Positions 24,220 through 35,651 are shown, counted from the first letter of the stretch. The stretch is 42,753 bases of DNA from Silene noctiflora (GCA_009801015.1 VHZZ01000039.1:76343-119095), one strand, 5' to 3'. Translations and numbers: made by a program. Notes: a model not told the origin generated them from the letters alone.

Positions 24220-25181
24220 AGGATTTGATCAATTCTAAAATGAGCGAGCTGCAAATAAAGTTTGTTCGACATCAAGGTTTCTCTGATGGGAGTTCACAAA
24301 AACCATTAATAAACGGAAAACAATAAAATGGGAGGCTCAAAGTGTGAGAAACAAAACTTGGATATTTGTTTGCTTGTTTGGTTGAATGGTCGAATGTTTC
24401 TCTCCTGGTGAGTTAGGTGGACCGTGGATGTTTTGTCGCCTTTTTTTACTACTTTTTAAGTCGGGTCCAACTTTTATCAGTCTGTTTCATGAATGCGAAA
24501 ATCGTTGTATCACTTTACTTGTATTACTACTTTCATGCTTGTTTTCGGAAATAATAGCTTGAAGCTTGAACTATAACATAATCGCTTCTCATTCATAAAT
24601 AGTTGCCTATCGAAGTTGGCAAATGTTAAACTTTACAACCCTTGTGCTGGCTTTGGACAAATCGATTGAGTAAACAAATTGCCATCCTACTTTCTGAGCC
24701 CGAGTCATTTGATTCCAGAGATGAGATCTTCCTTTGGGGATTCGAGAATTAAGCTACAAACTTTGGAGTCATATTGTGAGGAGCTAAAGAAGGCTTCGCG
24801 ACAAGCTGCGGATACTAAGGATGCGTTTGAACTGAGAGATTTGGAGGGAAAAGAAAGGGAGGGAGAGTAGGAGATTTAAAATCCTTTGTTTTGATAGTAA
24901 ATGGAGGGAGAGATTTGGAAGGATCCAAATTCCCTTCTCCAAGCCTGATCTCTGCAATAGACAACGGCATCACAGACGGTAAAACAAAAACAAGGTGTGA
25001 ACATTTATTCGAATACCAAAACTTGTCGAAGTTCCCACAGGGTTACAATCGAATTGCAGGTCCATACAACCCACTCATCAAACTCAATAATTCACATTTT
25101 TAATAGTCTAAATCGATATACAAAACACCTCTACCTCTACCTACTCCTTAAGCCCTCTCCCTCTTTCTCCGAGCTACTCAC
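24220..25181. other. Convergent intergenic region between protease and CPN60B
   Basis: The 3' ends of the two genes face each other across 962 bp. At 24690-24838 (+) there is a stretch that reads like coding sequence: a frame with LIPEMRSSFGDSRIKLQTLE followed by ESYCEELKKASRQAADTKDA, charged and helix-forming. I do not recognise it, and no full exon structure surrounds it, so it may be a captured gene fragment or chance. Positions 24838-24950 are GAGGGA-rich and resemble the MITE at 23346-23550. No clear poly(A) signal stood out. Confidence 0.4.
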
Positions 25182-28100
25182 CTAATAATCGTATCCTGCA
25201 CAAGATACCAATACAAGTTCCGATTACAGCAAATCCCAATATAAATGGTCCTCTTGTTAAGGAAAAGAAGAAAGATAGCAAAATAAGGTGAATGCGGGTT
25301 CAAAACAAAAGAGTTGGCACATACCTGAGTTGTCCATTGGATTTCCAGCAGCAACTGGCTCAGGTTCCTTAATCTCCACGACCACACAGTCTGACATCAA
25401 AAATGTTTTTGCCACCGAAGATGCATGTTCCAAGCAGCATCTCACCACCTCCATTCATTTTAAAACTCTCTTAGATTCAATCCATAACAAAACAGTCACA
25501 GAACTTAAGAAAGACGCACCAAGGAAAACATCTTTTTTCGTGTTCAACTGAATATTAATAGAGTAATAAAACAGCACATCATAAGTCTTACCTTTGTAGG
25601 GTCAATAATTCCAGCAGACATTAAGTCTTCATATTGTCCGGTAGCAGCATTGTACCCGTACCTCAGATTGTCACTTGAAAGCACCTAACCAAAATTCATA
25701 AATAGAAGATGCTAAGAATCAATAAATCAAAATAAAACTTCTCATCGCGTGAAACACATCAACAGCTGATTCAAATACCTTCTCGCTAACAACACTTCCA
25801 TTTACACCAGCATTTTTGGCGATTAATTTCAAGGGATAGCTAAGTGCCCTCTTCACAATATCTGCTCCAACCTGCATAGATAACTTGGATAAGTACTCTC
25901 CTAAATTCGAGCAGTGGCAAAATGGGGACGGATCTCGTAACTAATAATAGCCCATTTATTACTCAATAACATACAGTAAGAAGTTAAGAACTGTGAAACA
26001 ACGGCATGAAGATGGTAGATCTATCATGCTATATCACATGAACGCTAGTGATAAATTGAATGAAAGTCTTTTGGACCAAGAATAAGCATTACTACTGATT
26101 CCAAATATGCCAAACTGCCAACAAGAGGTATGGAGGCTCACAGATAAACGTAAACTACTGGACTACGCACTAAAAGTGAGCAGAGTCCACGAGAGCAACA
26201 ATAACAAGAAATGCCTTAATCCAATGTAAAGGATTGGCTATTGCTGTCAAGCTAGAAAAATCTTTGAAAGATGCAAGATACGTACCTTTTCTTCTGCATT
26301 ATCGAGCTTCTCCTTGATAACGTCAACTTTGGAAGAGAGCCGGAGTAAGGTACATCCACCACCAACGACAATTCCTTCTTCCACAGCTGCCTGAAAAGTC
26401 AAAATAAGAAGCAATAAACGCCAACTCTTTGAAGCCCCACTCAAAAATAAAACACCATCTAAACCTACGAGAGATATTAGAGAACGTGCCTTTGTCGCAT
26501 TCAAAGCATCTTCTACTCTCAACTTCTTTTCTTTCAGCTCTGTTTCAGTTTGTGCCCCCACCTAGCAATATTAGATAAGAAGCAATTATGATTGATTTTT
26601 CATGCTCCACACATTCTCAAGTAGAGGTGGCAATCGGGTCGGATTTGGGTCAGGTCTAGCAATATGAGATAAGAAGCAATTATGATTGATTTTTCATGCT
26701 CCACACATTCTCAAGTAGAGGTGGCAATCAGGTCAATCAGGTCGGGTTTGGGTCAAGTCAAGCCGGATCGGGTCATATCGGGTTCGGGCCATATCGGGTC
26801 GGGGCCGGAACGGGTCATTTCGGGTCAAATGATGTATCGGGGCAGGTCGGGTTTGGGTCGGGTCATGATCGGGTCCGTCTACTTAATCGCATTCCTACAA
26901 TTTTTAACCACTAAATTTAGTTTTTAACCTATTATTTCGTTTAATTAATTCGTTATTAGGTCAAACGTATCAATTTTAACATAAAATAATTTTCATTTTG
27001 ATCAAAATTAAGCTTAATAATTGTTGGGTCATCAATTTAATCGAGTCAGTGTCGGGTCAGGTCTGGGTCGGATTCGGGTCTATGGTAATCGGGCCATGTC
27101 GGGTTACGGGTCGTCATCGGGTCGGTTTTGGGTCCAGTCGGGTCAGACTTGCCAGCTCTATTCTCAAGCATTGTCACAAAGAAGACTCCATACCTGGATC
27201 ACAGCGACACCACCAGAGAGTTTGGCAATTCTCTTATTAAAACTTTCCTTTTCATAATCTTGCTTCGCAACCTGCATGAACAAGAATGAGCACCCAAGGA
27301 ATCTAGTGCATGACTTCAAATGAAAACATGAGAATAAGTCAATTTCTCACCTCACAAAGATTTTTTAATTGTGAAACCCGTTTATTCACTGCTTCTTGTG
27401 TGCTGCCGTCACCCACAATCGTTGACGAATCCTTTGTAAGGACAATTTTAGCAGCATGACCCAAAACTTCATTACCAACTTTGTCCACTGTTAGCCCAAC
27501 CTCATCCCTAATCACAGTTCCTAAAAAGAATTGCAAAATTCACAAGATTCATAAAATGAAGTGATCAAGGTATGAAAACCAGTTAGAATATTAAATAAGA
27601 GAGATAGCATGACTAGAGGTAGTTGCTAACCTCCGGTAAGTATAGCAATATCATCCAGGTACTCGCTTTTGCGTCCACCAAACCCAGGAGACTTTAGCGC
27701 CGCAATTTTCAAAGAGCCTCTCAACCTATTCACAACAAGAGTGGCCAATGCTTCTTGCTCAATATCTTCTGCAATAATTAGCACAGGATATCCACTCCTG
27801 ATGGCATCTTCCAAAATGTTGACAAGATCTCTTGCATTTGTTATTTTTTTGTCTACCAAAAGCAACTACAGAGATAATTTGCAAGAGCTCATTAGCGCAC
27901 CAAATTAGACAAGTACAACCTTTTCAATTATTACCAATAAAGAAAATACCTTGCAGTTTTCATACTCCACAGACATTTTTTCAGCATCAGTAACAAAGTA
28001 AGGTGAAATATAACCACGATCAAATTGCATCCCTTCCACAACATAAAGAATGTTCTCAGCACTTTTTCCTTCTTCCAGTGTTACCACACCTTTCCTTCCA

Positions 28101-29396
28101 ACCTTGGACATTGCTTCAGCAATCATATTACCGATTTCATAGTTGTTGCCAGCACTAACAGCTGCCACATCAGCAAGTTCACTGTCTTCAACCTGCAATT
28201 CACCACTCAAGAATTGATGCATTGCCTTGAGAAACTCTAAGGCATTCTCAATCTCAACACACTAAATTAATTAAGAAACTATATATTACCTCTTTTGACA
28301 TTGCTTTAAGCTCGGCCACTAATGCCTTTGTGGTTTTCTCAATGCCCCGTGTGATCAAAACAGGATTTGCACCTGCCGCTACCACCTAGAAAAAGAGTAT
28401 TCGAGATTACTATTCCCTATTTACTTGCATAGATTGTCCCTGAGCATTATGGATCCTACTGACTACGGAGTATTCTCAACAAACCTTGACACCTTCAGCA
28501 ATAAGGCCTTGTGCAAGAACTACAGACGTGGTGGTCCCATCTCCAGCTAAATCATTGGTCTTGGCAGCTGCCTGCCTCACTAATTTTGCACCAATATTTT
28601 CAACTGGATCTTCCAACTCAACCTTTAGATCATATCAAGGATAGGACACAAGTATCAGAGAATCACATCTCAAATGAAGGGCGTGCCACATGGAGCAGTT
28701 AAGGACTAAAGGATGTACTCCCTTTGTAACACATATATCTTCCTATATGATTTTCGAGGTAAAAGTTCAAAGCTTTAAACACAAATTTGTTGAAAACACT
28801 AAGGTTCTAATGCAAAACTAAATATCAGCATCTATTACAAACAGTTTCACAAATTATATTTATAACGAAAAGTACTACGTAATATATAAATGACTCGAAA
28901 GAAGTCTAAACGTGCAGATATATTTGTGACAGGAAAATAACAACGAAAGGAAAATACCTCCTTGGCGACAGTGACTCCGTCATTAACAATCTTAGGGGAG
29001 CCATATTTGCTCTCAAGAACTACATTACGGCCCTTAGGACCTAGAGTAACTCCAACCAAATCGGCTAGTTTGTTCACTCCATTCTGCATGAAAGACAGGA
29101 CAGATTTATAAGAAGCTCAGTTTATCCATGGGAGTTAGATGAACATATAGAAGAAGAAATGAACTCACTTGCAACTTCTTAATAGCAGACCCGTCTTTGT
29201 TGAAGTACAACTCTTTAGCCATGGAGTTAATCCTTAAAGAACGTGACTTATGAGGAAGAACATTGTGTCGTCTACCCAAGGCAGCCGAAGAAATGGACGA
29301 GAAAGAGGATAAGTTGTTAGAAGAAGCAAGAGGCTTATGTTGTGTGGGTGTAGCCAAGGAACCCACTGTGGAAATGCCAGTGAATGTCGAAGCCAT
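25182..29396 (-). CDS. CPN60B: Chaperonin-60 subunit beta, plastid (Rubisco-binding protein beta)
   Basis: Group I chaperonin of the plastid stroma. With CPN60-alpha and CPN20/CPN10 it folds imported and newly made proteins, classically Rubisco large subunit, using ATP. Exons (minus strand): 29169-29396, 28958-29083, 28485-28622, 28290-28385, 27950-28192, 27631-27865, 27351-27520, 27194-27271, 26490-26561, 26286-26390, 25779-25871, 25592-25684, 25325-25448, 25182-25195. Joined they encode 604 aa in one frame (Arabidopsis about 600). Residues 1 to about 58 are Ser/Thr/Arg-rich, a transit peptide; the mature part starts near [10 protein letters not shown]. Visible signatures include [13 protein letters not shown], the ATP-site [29 protein letters not shown], and VVGGGCTLL. 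The last exon is 14 nt and encodes the end GYDY. Intron 9 has a GC donor. Intron 8 carries a hAT insertion and a duplicated acceptor. The gene looks intact. Confidence 0.97.
26563..26750. repeat. 94-bp tandem duplication at the CPN60B intron 8 acceptor
   Basis: The segment from the intron 8 acceptor through the first bases of the hAT element occurs twice with a 94-bp offset (26563-26656 and 26657-26750). AGCAATAT, AGATAAGAAGCAATTATGAT, TGATTTTTCATGCTCCACAC, TTCTCAAG and TAGAGGTGGCAATC recur in order with almost no change. On the minus strand the polypyrimidine tract and the TTGCTAG acceptor are therefore present twice. Confidence 0.95.
26716..27160. mobile_element. GGGTC-rich non-autonomous hAT element, copy 2 (CPN60B intron 8)
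   Basis: Ends are TAGAGGTGGCAATC and, inverted, TAGAGCTGGCAAGT, which fit hAT termini. The 8-bp TTCTCAAG lies at 26708-26715 and 27161-27168. A second copy of the left end and duplication lies at 26614-26656 because of the later 94-bp duplication. The interior is dense in CGGGTC/GGGTC. Reading frames across it are repeat translations. Confidence 0.85.
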
Positions 29397-29493
29397 TGTT
29401 TATTCTGGTATAACAGCAGCGAATTATTCATCGGTTTTTTAAAAAGAAAACTCACCATAACGATAACTGAAAAGGCACATAACCTTTATCCCA

Positions 29494-29507
29494 TAATATA
29501 GATATAA
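29494..29507 (-). promoter_or_regulatory. Possible CPN60B TATA element
   Basis: On the minus strand TTTATATCTATATTATGGG lies about 100 bp before the CPN60B start codon, at a spacing fitting a core promoter with a short leader. This is inferred from sequence only. Confidence 0.35.
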
Positions 29508-29511
29508 ACTA

Positions 29512-29624
29512 CATCCTCCGTCCCAATCAGTTGTAAATAAATATCCCTCACCAATGTTTACCTATGATTAAAATATCCCTTGTCAAGAATATAAAAGGTA
29601 AACAAATGACGAAGACAACGGGAA
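29512..29624. mobile_element. Decayed Stowaway-like element upstream of CPN60B
   Basis: The left end CCTCCGTCCCAATCA and the right end GGTAAACAAATGACGAAGAC resemble, in inverted order, the ends of the element at 34609-34689. Outer ends are worn and the target duplication is unclear. It abuts the possible core promoter. Confidence 0.5.
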
Positions 29625-29767
29625 GTTTTACTACTCTGAAATAAGCTTCTTTTTTCCCCTTGACCATGAAGTAGCAATCACTGCAATTCTAATTTTGAAT
29701 ATCCAAAAACATCCCTGAATTGCTACAGCACGATTACTCTCCATACAATCAACCGCTTACCCCATAA

Positions 29768-30118
29768 CTTAGATTAAAAAAGCGCGCCTTAAGTGCCTTA
29801 GATGAGGCACTAGCCTAAACGCCTCAGTGCATTTTAGGTGCACCTCTTAGACAAAGCTCACCTAACAAGGCTAACTAGTACGGATTTTCCATATCTTTTA
29901 GATAAGGCTCACCATTTCCTTTCCCTATTATTCCTAGCTTTACTCTTTGACATGTTAACCAACTTGAAATCTCCTAAAAAGGCTATTGTTGCCCAAAATT
30001 TTATTTGGAAATTACAATTTTGTTATCAAAAATAGGGCGCCTCACGTCCAAAAGGCGGAGCGCCACGCCACCTTGGCCACTTAGCGCCTCAGTGCACCTT
30101 GCACATTTTCAAACTAAG
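29768..30118. mobile_element. GCGCC-rich hAT-like MITE, copy 2
   Basis: It begins CTTAGATTAAAAAAGCGC, ends (inverted) CTTAGTTTGAAAATGTGC, and is flanked by a perfect 8-bp CCCCATAA (29760-29767 and 30119-30126). It aligns along its whole length with 18832-19207, sharing ATGAGGCACTAG, GTGCATTTTAGGTG, TTTCCATATCTTT and TGACATGTTA. It lies about 370 bp upstream of the CPN60B start. Confidence 0.85.
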
Positions 30119-30126
30119 CCCCATAA

Positions 30127-32402
30127 ATTAGTGGTAAAACTGCCTTACACAAGAATTCTATGAAATCGGCTTTTTCCCCTCTATGGGGAAGTAGCAATCA
30201 CTTTAAACAATCCATTTATTGTTGCAACACGAGCACCATCATGCACCCGACCCCTTACGGCCTTACCCATCATTTGCGGAAGCCTTTGAGACACTGGGGT
30301 ACAATTATAGTTCACATTTGCAAGGCAAGATATAAACTTTACAAAATGCTCTAAAATTTGGAACCATAATATAAGATTGTTGCAAACCTTCATCCTGTAA
30401 TTTGAATGAACGTCAATTTACAATGAAATTAAAGACTGCAATAATTATTACCCTTTAAATTTCCACTGATAATGCAACTATAGCTTATGAAAGAAAAAAA
30501 AAAATGTAATGCATAAATGAAAAAAGACCACCAAAATTTCACTTTTTAAACATCGGTTTTTCTAACACGTGCCCTAAAGATTCAAACAACCCATACATCC
30601 CAAAAAAGAAGACATTAAATGTGAAAAAAGTAAAAATGCATACCAGATGGAGCAGAAGCAAAGAGAAGAAGGGTAGGGTTATACAGTGAGTAGTAGTACA
30701 GTATGCTGTTAAGAAAATGGGTGCAGAATGAGATAAAGTGAAGGAAATGTAAGAGTGGTTAGTAAAATGAAGATGATAATTAGGTTTAAAATGGGGTAAC
30801 ACCTCTTGAAATTTCCGCTTCATCTCCACCGTTGGATTCCCAATTCTTCTACTACCTTCCTTGCTTTCAGAACTTTCTGGACTTTTTACAATTTTCGTAA
30901 TAACATTACTCGAAAATATACTCGGATTCTCTAGTAATAATTTGTCAAACATAAAAAGTTTGTTCATTTAACGTTAACAAATGAATCATCTTCTTATATA
31001 ATGAAAACGTCTCATAGTGCGAGACCATCTTACGCAAGAATTTTTGTGCCTATTTATAGGATTGTCTCGTGTATTTAAGTGGTCATTTACTTGAACATAT
31101 GTTACAAGTAAAATTCTTAAGTTTTGTGTTTCTTGTTCTTACTTCGGATTAGTGGTGATACAGGTTGGTTGTTTGATGCTACTTATAAAGTCGGAGTAAG
31201 ATATAAGCAGTCTCGTCTCTTGGGTTTTAGCTTAACTGTTAGTCGTCCGTCCCAATCAAAAGTAAACAAATAATTAGGACGATGAGAATATTTATCGCGT
31301 AAATTATATAATCCATAACTAATCTGTTATTCAGGACAGTCTGTGTCCCATCTGCACCATACCGATTCCCCAGACCGTCACACACCATACAAGATTATTC
31401 GACATCTGAAAGGAATAAAACCCGATGTTGAACCAAAGATATACTCCGTACTTTACTGGACGACTGGCTACTTGGCTTTTACACCTCGGATTCTTATTCT
31501 TCGTTGACACAATCTGAGAACAGCTCCTCAGCCACATCTGTTTCTTATAAACATCTTCAAATCATGGACATGCTGATGCATGATTATGAGGCAACAAGAC
31601 AAGTCTTTCAATATTCCGCTTAAAGCCACCAACTCATCTCACAGGTTATTCCCTCACATAACAAACAGGAATCATCCATGGCAATGGAGAAAAAGCAATG
31701 ACCATCACAGCAAAAGCTACGTATATACTCCAGAATCTCTGTACATACACATCAAATACCAAAACTGCAGAAAAATAGCATTAACCCCATCGACAGTTGA
31801 TAAATCGATAGCAATGAAGCCAAGGGAATGAGTAGCTATCCTTATTCTAACCCGAAACAATCTCCCATGCTGAATTCCTTCTTTTAACCAAAAATTTCTT
31901 CAGCGACAAAAGCCATAGGTAATGTCTCCAGTGACGAAAGCCAAAGTTGGCGACTCATCAATAGATGTGGAAATACCACATAAGGGGAGAATTTGTTTCT
32001 TTATAATTAACAGTCAGAGAGTTGAAATATTAAGAATTTTCTAAGAGTAAAAAAACGTTTATCAGAAGAAGAAAAAAAGTAGCAGCATTGTCTCCTTTCA
32101 AAACGGGCTACTTCAAACTACATATGACAAGTCGAACATGGTCACCATTCCTTATGGTTTATCGCCATGGATGGAAAAAATCCTTCTATATAGCTTACTC
32201 CTGCAATAACCATGCTAACCAGTAACAACTATACAAGCTATGTACCCCAAACTGCATTTCTGCTTCATTTTTACCCAGAAGAACGCCTGAAAAACAACAT
32301 AAATTTACATTATTGAGATGAGTTACCTGCAAACAAAACTGTAATCCGTAGAAGCAAAAAAAAGAAACAGAAAACTCACAGTTTGAGATACATAGTAACA
32401 TT
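30127..32402. other. Intergenic region between CPN60B and EIL3
   Basis: No gene is firmly supported. A GAAGTAGCAATCACT word at about 30187 repeats one at about 29669, on the other side of the MITE. Positions 31241-31285 hold a short piece of the CCGTCCCAATCA Stowaway-like family. Positions 31800-32402 are the 3' flank of EIL3. The longest reading frame (30539-30967, minus) is listed separately. Confidence 0.4.
30539..30967 (-). CDS. Unidentified 142-codon reading frame, doubtful
   Basis: This is the longest unexplained frame in the window. The first 60 residues (MNKLFMFDKLLLENPSIFSS, then SKEGSRRIGNPTVEMKRKFQ) have ordinary protein composition. The rest is Phe/Leu/His-rich and looks like translated pyrimidine-rich non-coding DNA. 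AAGAG|GTGTTA at the switch could be a splice donor, so at most the first part would be an exon. I recognise no domain and see no matching downstream exon. Chance is a real alternative. Confidence 0.15.
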   Translation of the reverse strand: MNKLFMFDKLLLENPSIFSSNVITKIVKSPESSESKEGSRRIGNPTVEMKRKFQEVLPHFKPNYHLHFTNHSYISFTLSHSAPIFLTAYCTTTHCITLPFFSLLLLHLVCIFTFFTFNVFFFGMYGLFESLGHVLEKPMFKK

Positions 32403-34856
32403 CTAGGCCCCAGTGTATTGCAAGAAGTCCATGTCGTCAACAGCTAAAAACTCGTCCCCTAAACCAAAGTCCCCAATTCCAGGAATGTCAAATTGATCAA
32501 AATCTAACGACAGACCAGGCAATGGTGACCCGAAATGATTTTCAAGGGGCCTATTTTTCCCACCATCGAATGCATCTACACCAAAATGGTGCAAGTTCTC
32601 TCCAGTTATTCCATCTCCAATTGAATTTAGAGGTGCAAGATGCATGCCAGCAACTTCTACTTTATTCTGATGTACACCAGCCAGGGTATGTTGCACTTGC
32701 TTCCCACCATGACTTTGACCATATTCAATTGGTGGGTTATAGTAAGAATCACCTTGTTGTAGCTCAGTATTATGTACATTTGGGTAGAGGAAAGGCTGCT
32801 CTCCGACGTACATATTCTGCCCGGATAACAAATTAGGATGAGAAACAGAAGAAAAGTGACTAAACTGATTGAACTCAGAAATCGGAGGGTGGTATTGTTC
32901 CAAATACTCATTGTTCATAGGCAACAATGGCTCTATAGTGCCATCTTCTTGATGGGTACCATCCATATGGTGTCCATTTAAAGATGGGCTACTATAATCC
33001 AAATCAGGTGCACTTGTGCCGGGTTCACCCCCTGCATTCTGGGTCGGCTGATCATCCTCAGGTGGGGGTCGATCCGGGGACTGTTGACCATCCTTACGCT
33101 GGACCAGTTTCCGTTCACTACGGATTACACCTCCACGGGATCTCTTTCTCTTGGCTTGTTTATTAACTGGTCCCTTATTCTGGAAAGATGAGTCAATAAC
33201 ATTGTTTATCTTCGGCTGATTCTCAACTGGGTCAAGTGTTTCCTCATCACTCTGTTGATTTTTCCTTTCATCTTTAGACGAGACAGAAGCAGCAGCCTCA
33301 TCAATACCATCTACATCATAGTCACTATCGCTACTGACAGTGGGTTTCTTCTTTGAACCACGAGGACCAGGAGGACTTCCTGTGATATCAGACGCTCCAT
33401 TATCGCTGCTAGGCTGGCTGATAAGGGATTCCTCCCGATTTAAAACTCCTAACCAAATTGAACTCTCCTTAGCAGTCATTTTATCTTGTAAGCATTTCGA
33501 CTGTCTCACCAACCTCCTTATTTTTGCAATATCAGGTGACATGTGCTTTATTACAGCTGTCAAAACCCCAACTTTCCACATCTTTTTTAGGTCATGTGGT
33601 TTCTTATACGGAGGACTTTGACCTTTTGGTAAACCAAGCTTTGACCACCAATCTTCATTGCCTGACGGCCACCATGGAGGTGGAATACCCTTCTCGAGAG
33701 GATATTTCCTTTGTGGGGGATCACAATGTTGCATTAACGATGACAAAAGCGACCCCAATGTAGCATCTTGCAAATCCTGTAGAGTACTTTGACCATTCCC
33801 TTTATTAGCTCCCTCTATCATTGCTGCACACTCAACTTCATACTTGACTATTGCAGCAGGTCCGTTCTTATCAAATTTTACCTTCTCTTTCCACCAAGCC
33901 CTTAGATTATCTGATGAACCGCTCACTGGTTTTCCCTTCTCAGGAACTATCCCATACACAAAACCCCTCGCTTTACAAACCTCCATCAATTTCAACATAT
34001 ACTTCAAAATTCCATCTTGCGCTCTAGACATCTTCTTCCTTCTAGCTTGATCACTTGTTGACTTTGGTTTTTGCTTTTCAGCAGCCCGTTGTGCCGCCAG
34101 TTTCTGTCTCTCTTTGAGCCTCTTTAGTTTAATACGATCCTTCCACATTCGCCTCTCCAATTCTTCTGGCCCAATCTCTTCATCACTCACATCTTTCTCC
34201 TCTATGTTTTCACACCTTAGGTCATCAACCTCTAAATCCGAGCTACAACCGAACAAAAAAACCCCGATAAATCTAACAGTTAAACAGCAGCCGGTAAATC
34301 GATAATCATCATGTATTAGGTTACAAGTAAACAATCTTACACTACATCATGCATAAACTTGGCAGCCAGTAGCAAATCAATACTGGTTGATGAATTTTAC
34401 AGAGCAAATCATTCCAAGACACAAGCCACATTTTAGATAAACCAAATACTCAATACAAAGCATCATTGCTACAGAATATGACTGGCACCAAAAGCGAAAG
34501 CGAAAGCGAAACGAAAACCTCCATACATGCTATCAATTCAGCAGGCAATGCAATTATGCAAAGAATTAATGAAACAAACCATATAAAAGCATCACAGAAT
34601 AAAAGTTAATCCCTCCGTCCCAATCATTTATTTACCTTTGATTACGGCACAAAGAATAAAGAAAGGTAAACAAATAATTGATACGGAATTAAATAAACCA
34701 GCAAATTACAATACCACACATATCTTGCACCAATCAAATCTATTTCAAAATCCCATCAAAAATTAAGCATCATAATCCTACGAAAAATAAAAAGAAAGTT
34801 TGCAAGTATGAAGATGCATACCCATAATCAGGCCCAATATCTTCAAGTTCCCCCAT
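32403..34856 (-). CDS. EIL3: EIN3-like transcription factor, EIL3/SLIM1 type
   Basis: Nuclear DNA-binding protein. Two exons: 34822-34856 (35 nt, [11 protein letters not shown] plus a split Gly codon) and 32403-34242, joined by a GT-AG intron, giving 624 aa. The open frame continues upstream of 34242 into intron sequence, but the ATG in the small first exon gives the acidic start typical of the family. Residues 30-60 hold [20 protein letters not shown], then a basic patch ([20 protein letters not shown], from about 78), then the plant EIN3 DNA-binding domain with [69 protein letters not shown] and [11 protein letters not shown] (to about 290). [10 protein letters not shown] and [12 protein letters not shown] after it match EIL3/SLIM1 rather than EIN3/EIL1. 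SLIM1 directs the sulfur-starvation response in Arabidopsis; that role is inferred here by orthology. Confidence 0.94.
34494..34517 (+). repeat. GCGAAA microsatellite in EIL3 intron 1
   Basis: Four tandem units of about 6 bp (AAAGCG) lie in the intron, the last one imperfect. Confidence 0.7.
34609..34689. mobile_element. Stowaway-like MITE in EIL3 intron 1
   Basis: This 81-bp element has TA on both sides (34607-34608, 34690-34691). Its ends are ATCCCTCCGTCCCAATCA and, inverted, ATTCCGTATCAATTATTTG. The inner arms pair through ATTTACC/GGTAAA. It is of the same family as 29512-29624. Confidence 0.7.
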
Positions 34857-35651
34857 AAATTGGCTTCAAACTAAAACTAAACTAATCAGAATTACATAAA
34901 AAAAGATTAAAACTTTGCAATAAAGATTGAAACTTTTCTAAAAATTAATGATTACAGAATCATAAACAAGGTGAAATTTCTGGGGTTTACCCAAATTGAC
35001 ATAATTTGAACCAAATAACAAACTAACAAAGAAAAACCCAGATCAAAATTTGATTAAAAATCAAAACTTTAAAATAAAAACTGAAACTTTATGACAATTA
35101 AGGGTCAATTAAGGAGGGCAGGACTCAGGAGTGTAGTGGTGGAAATGGGTTTTGCTTTGAAAAGAGAAAAACAAAAGTACAGGATAAATGAATCAAGAAT
35201 CAAAAATCAAAATCAAAATGTTTTTTTTTTTCTTTTTTTTTAAAAGCAAACAAAATGATTGAGAAAGGGTGGGGTAGTATATTGGCCAGTCAATACCCAA
35301 AGGGACAAATTAACGGGGTAGACTCTCCATCTTGAGATGTTCCATGTTTATTTGTCTCTATTTCTTGTGTCCTAGACTTATGAATCTGGACGCCTTTCTG
35401 GACTATTTGTGCGAGTTATGGGAGTTTTGATTTTGTCACAATATATGGGAGCTAAATGGAACTAATGAAGCACTAGTATTGCATGTATTTTTTTTTTTTT
35501 TTTGATGAAAGGGACTGGTGGAGTATTATCTTACAATTATTAAATTACAGATGTTTTATATTGTATTGTTTATTTGGTAGAATGGTAAAAGAGTAGTGCT
35601 GAGTTTGATTCCTGTTATGATATATTAATGAATAGTTGAATTGGTCGTATG

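Noticed and set aside
26682-27257. Several overlapping plus-strand reading frames rich in Gly, Ser, Arg and Val
   Set aside because: They are translations of GGGTC repeats in the hAT-like element inside CPN60B intron 8.
28718-28760. Single CTCCCTTTG Stowaway-like end
   Set aside because: No partner end or TA-bounded structure was found.
32522-34305. Plus-strand frames opposite EIL3
   Set aside because: They are antisense shadows of the conserved EIL3 coding exon.
34243-34334. Longer EIL3 start ([11 protein letters not shown]) upstream in the open frame
   Set aside because: A TTGTAG acceptor at 34243-34244 and the small exon [11 protein letters not shown] at 34822-34856 give a family-like acidic N-terminus; the extension is intron.
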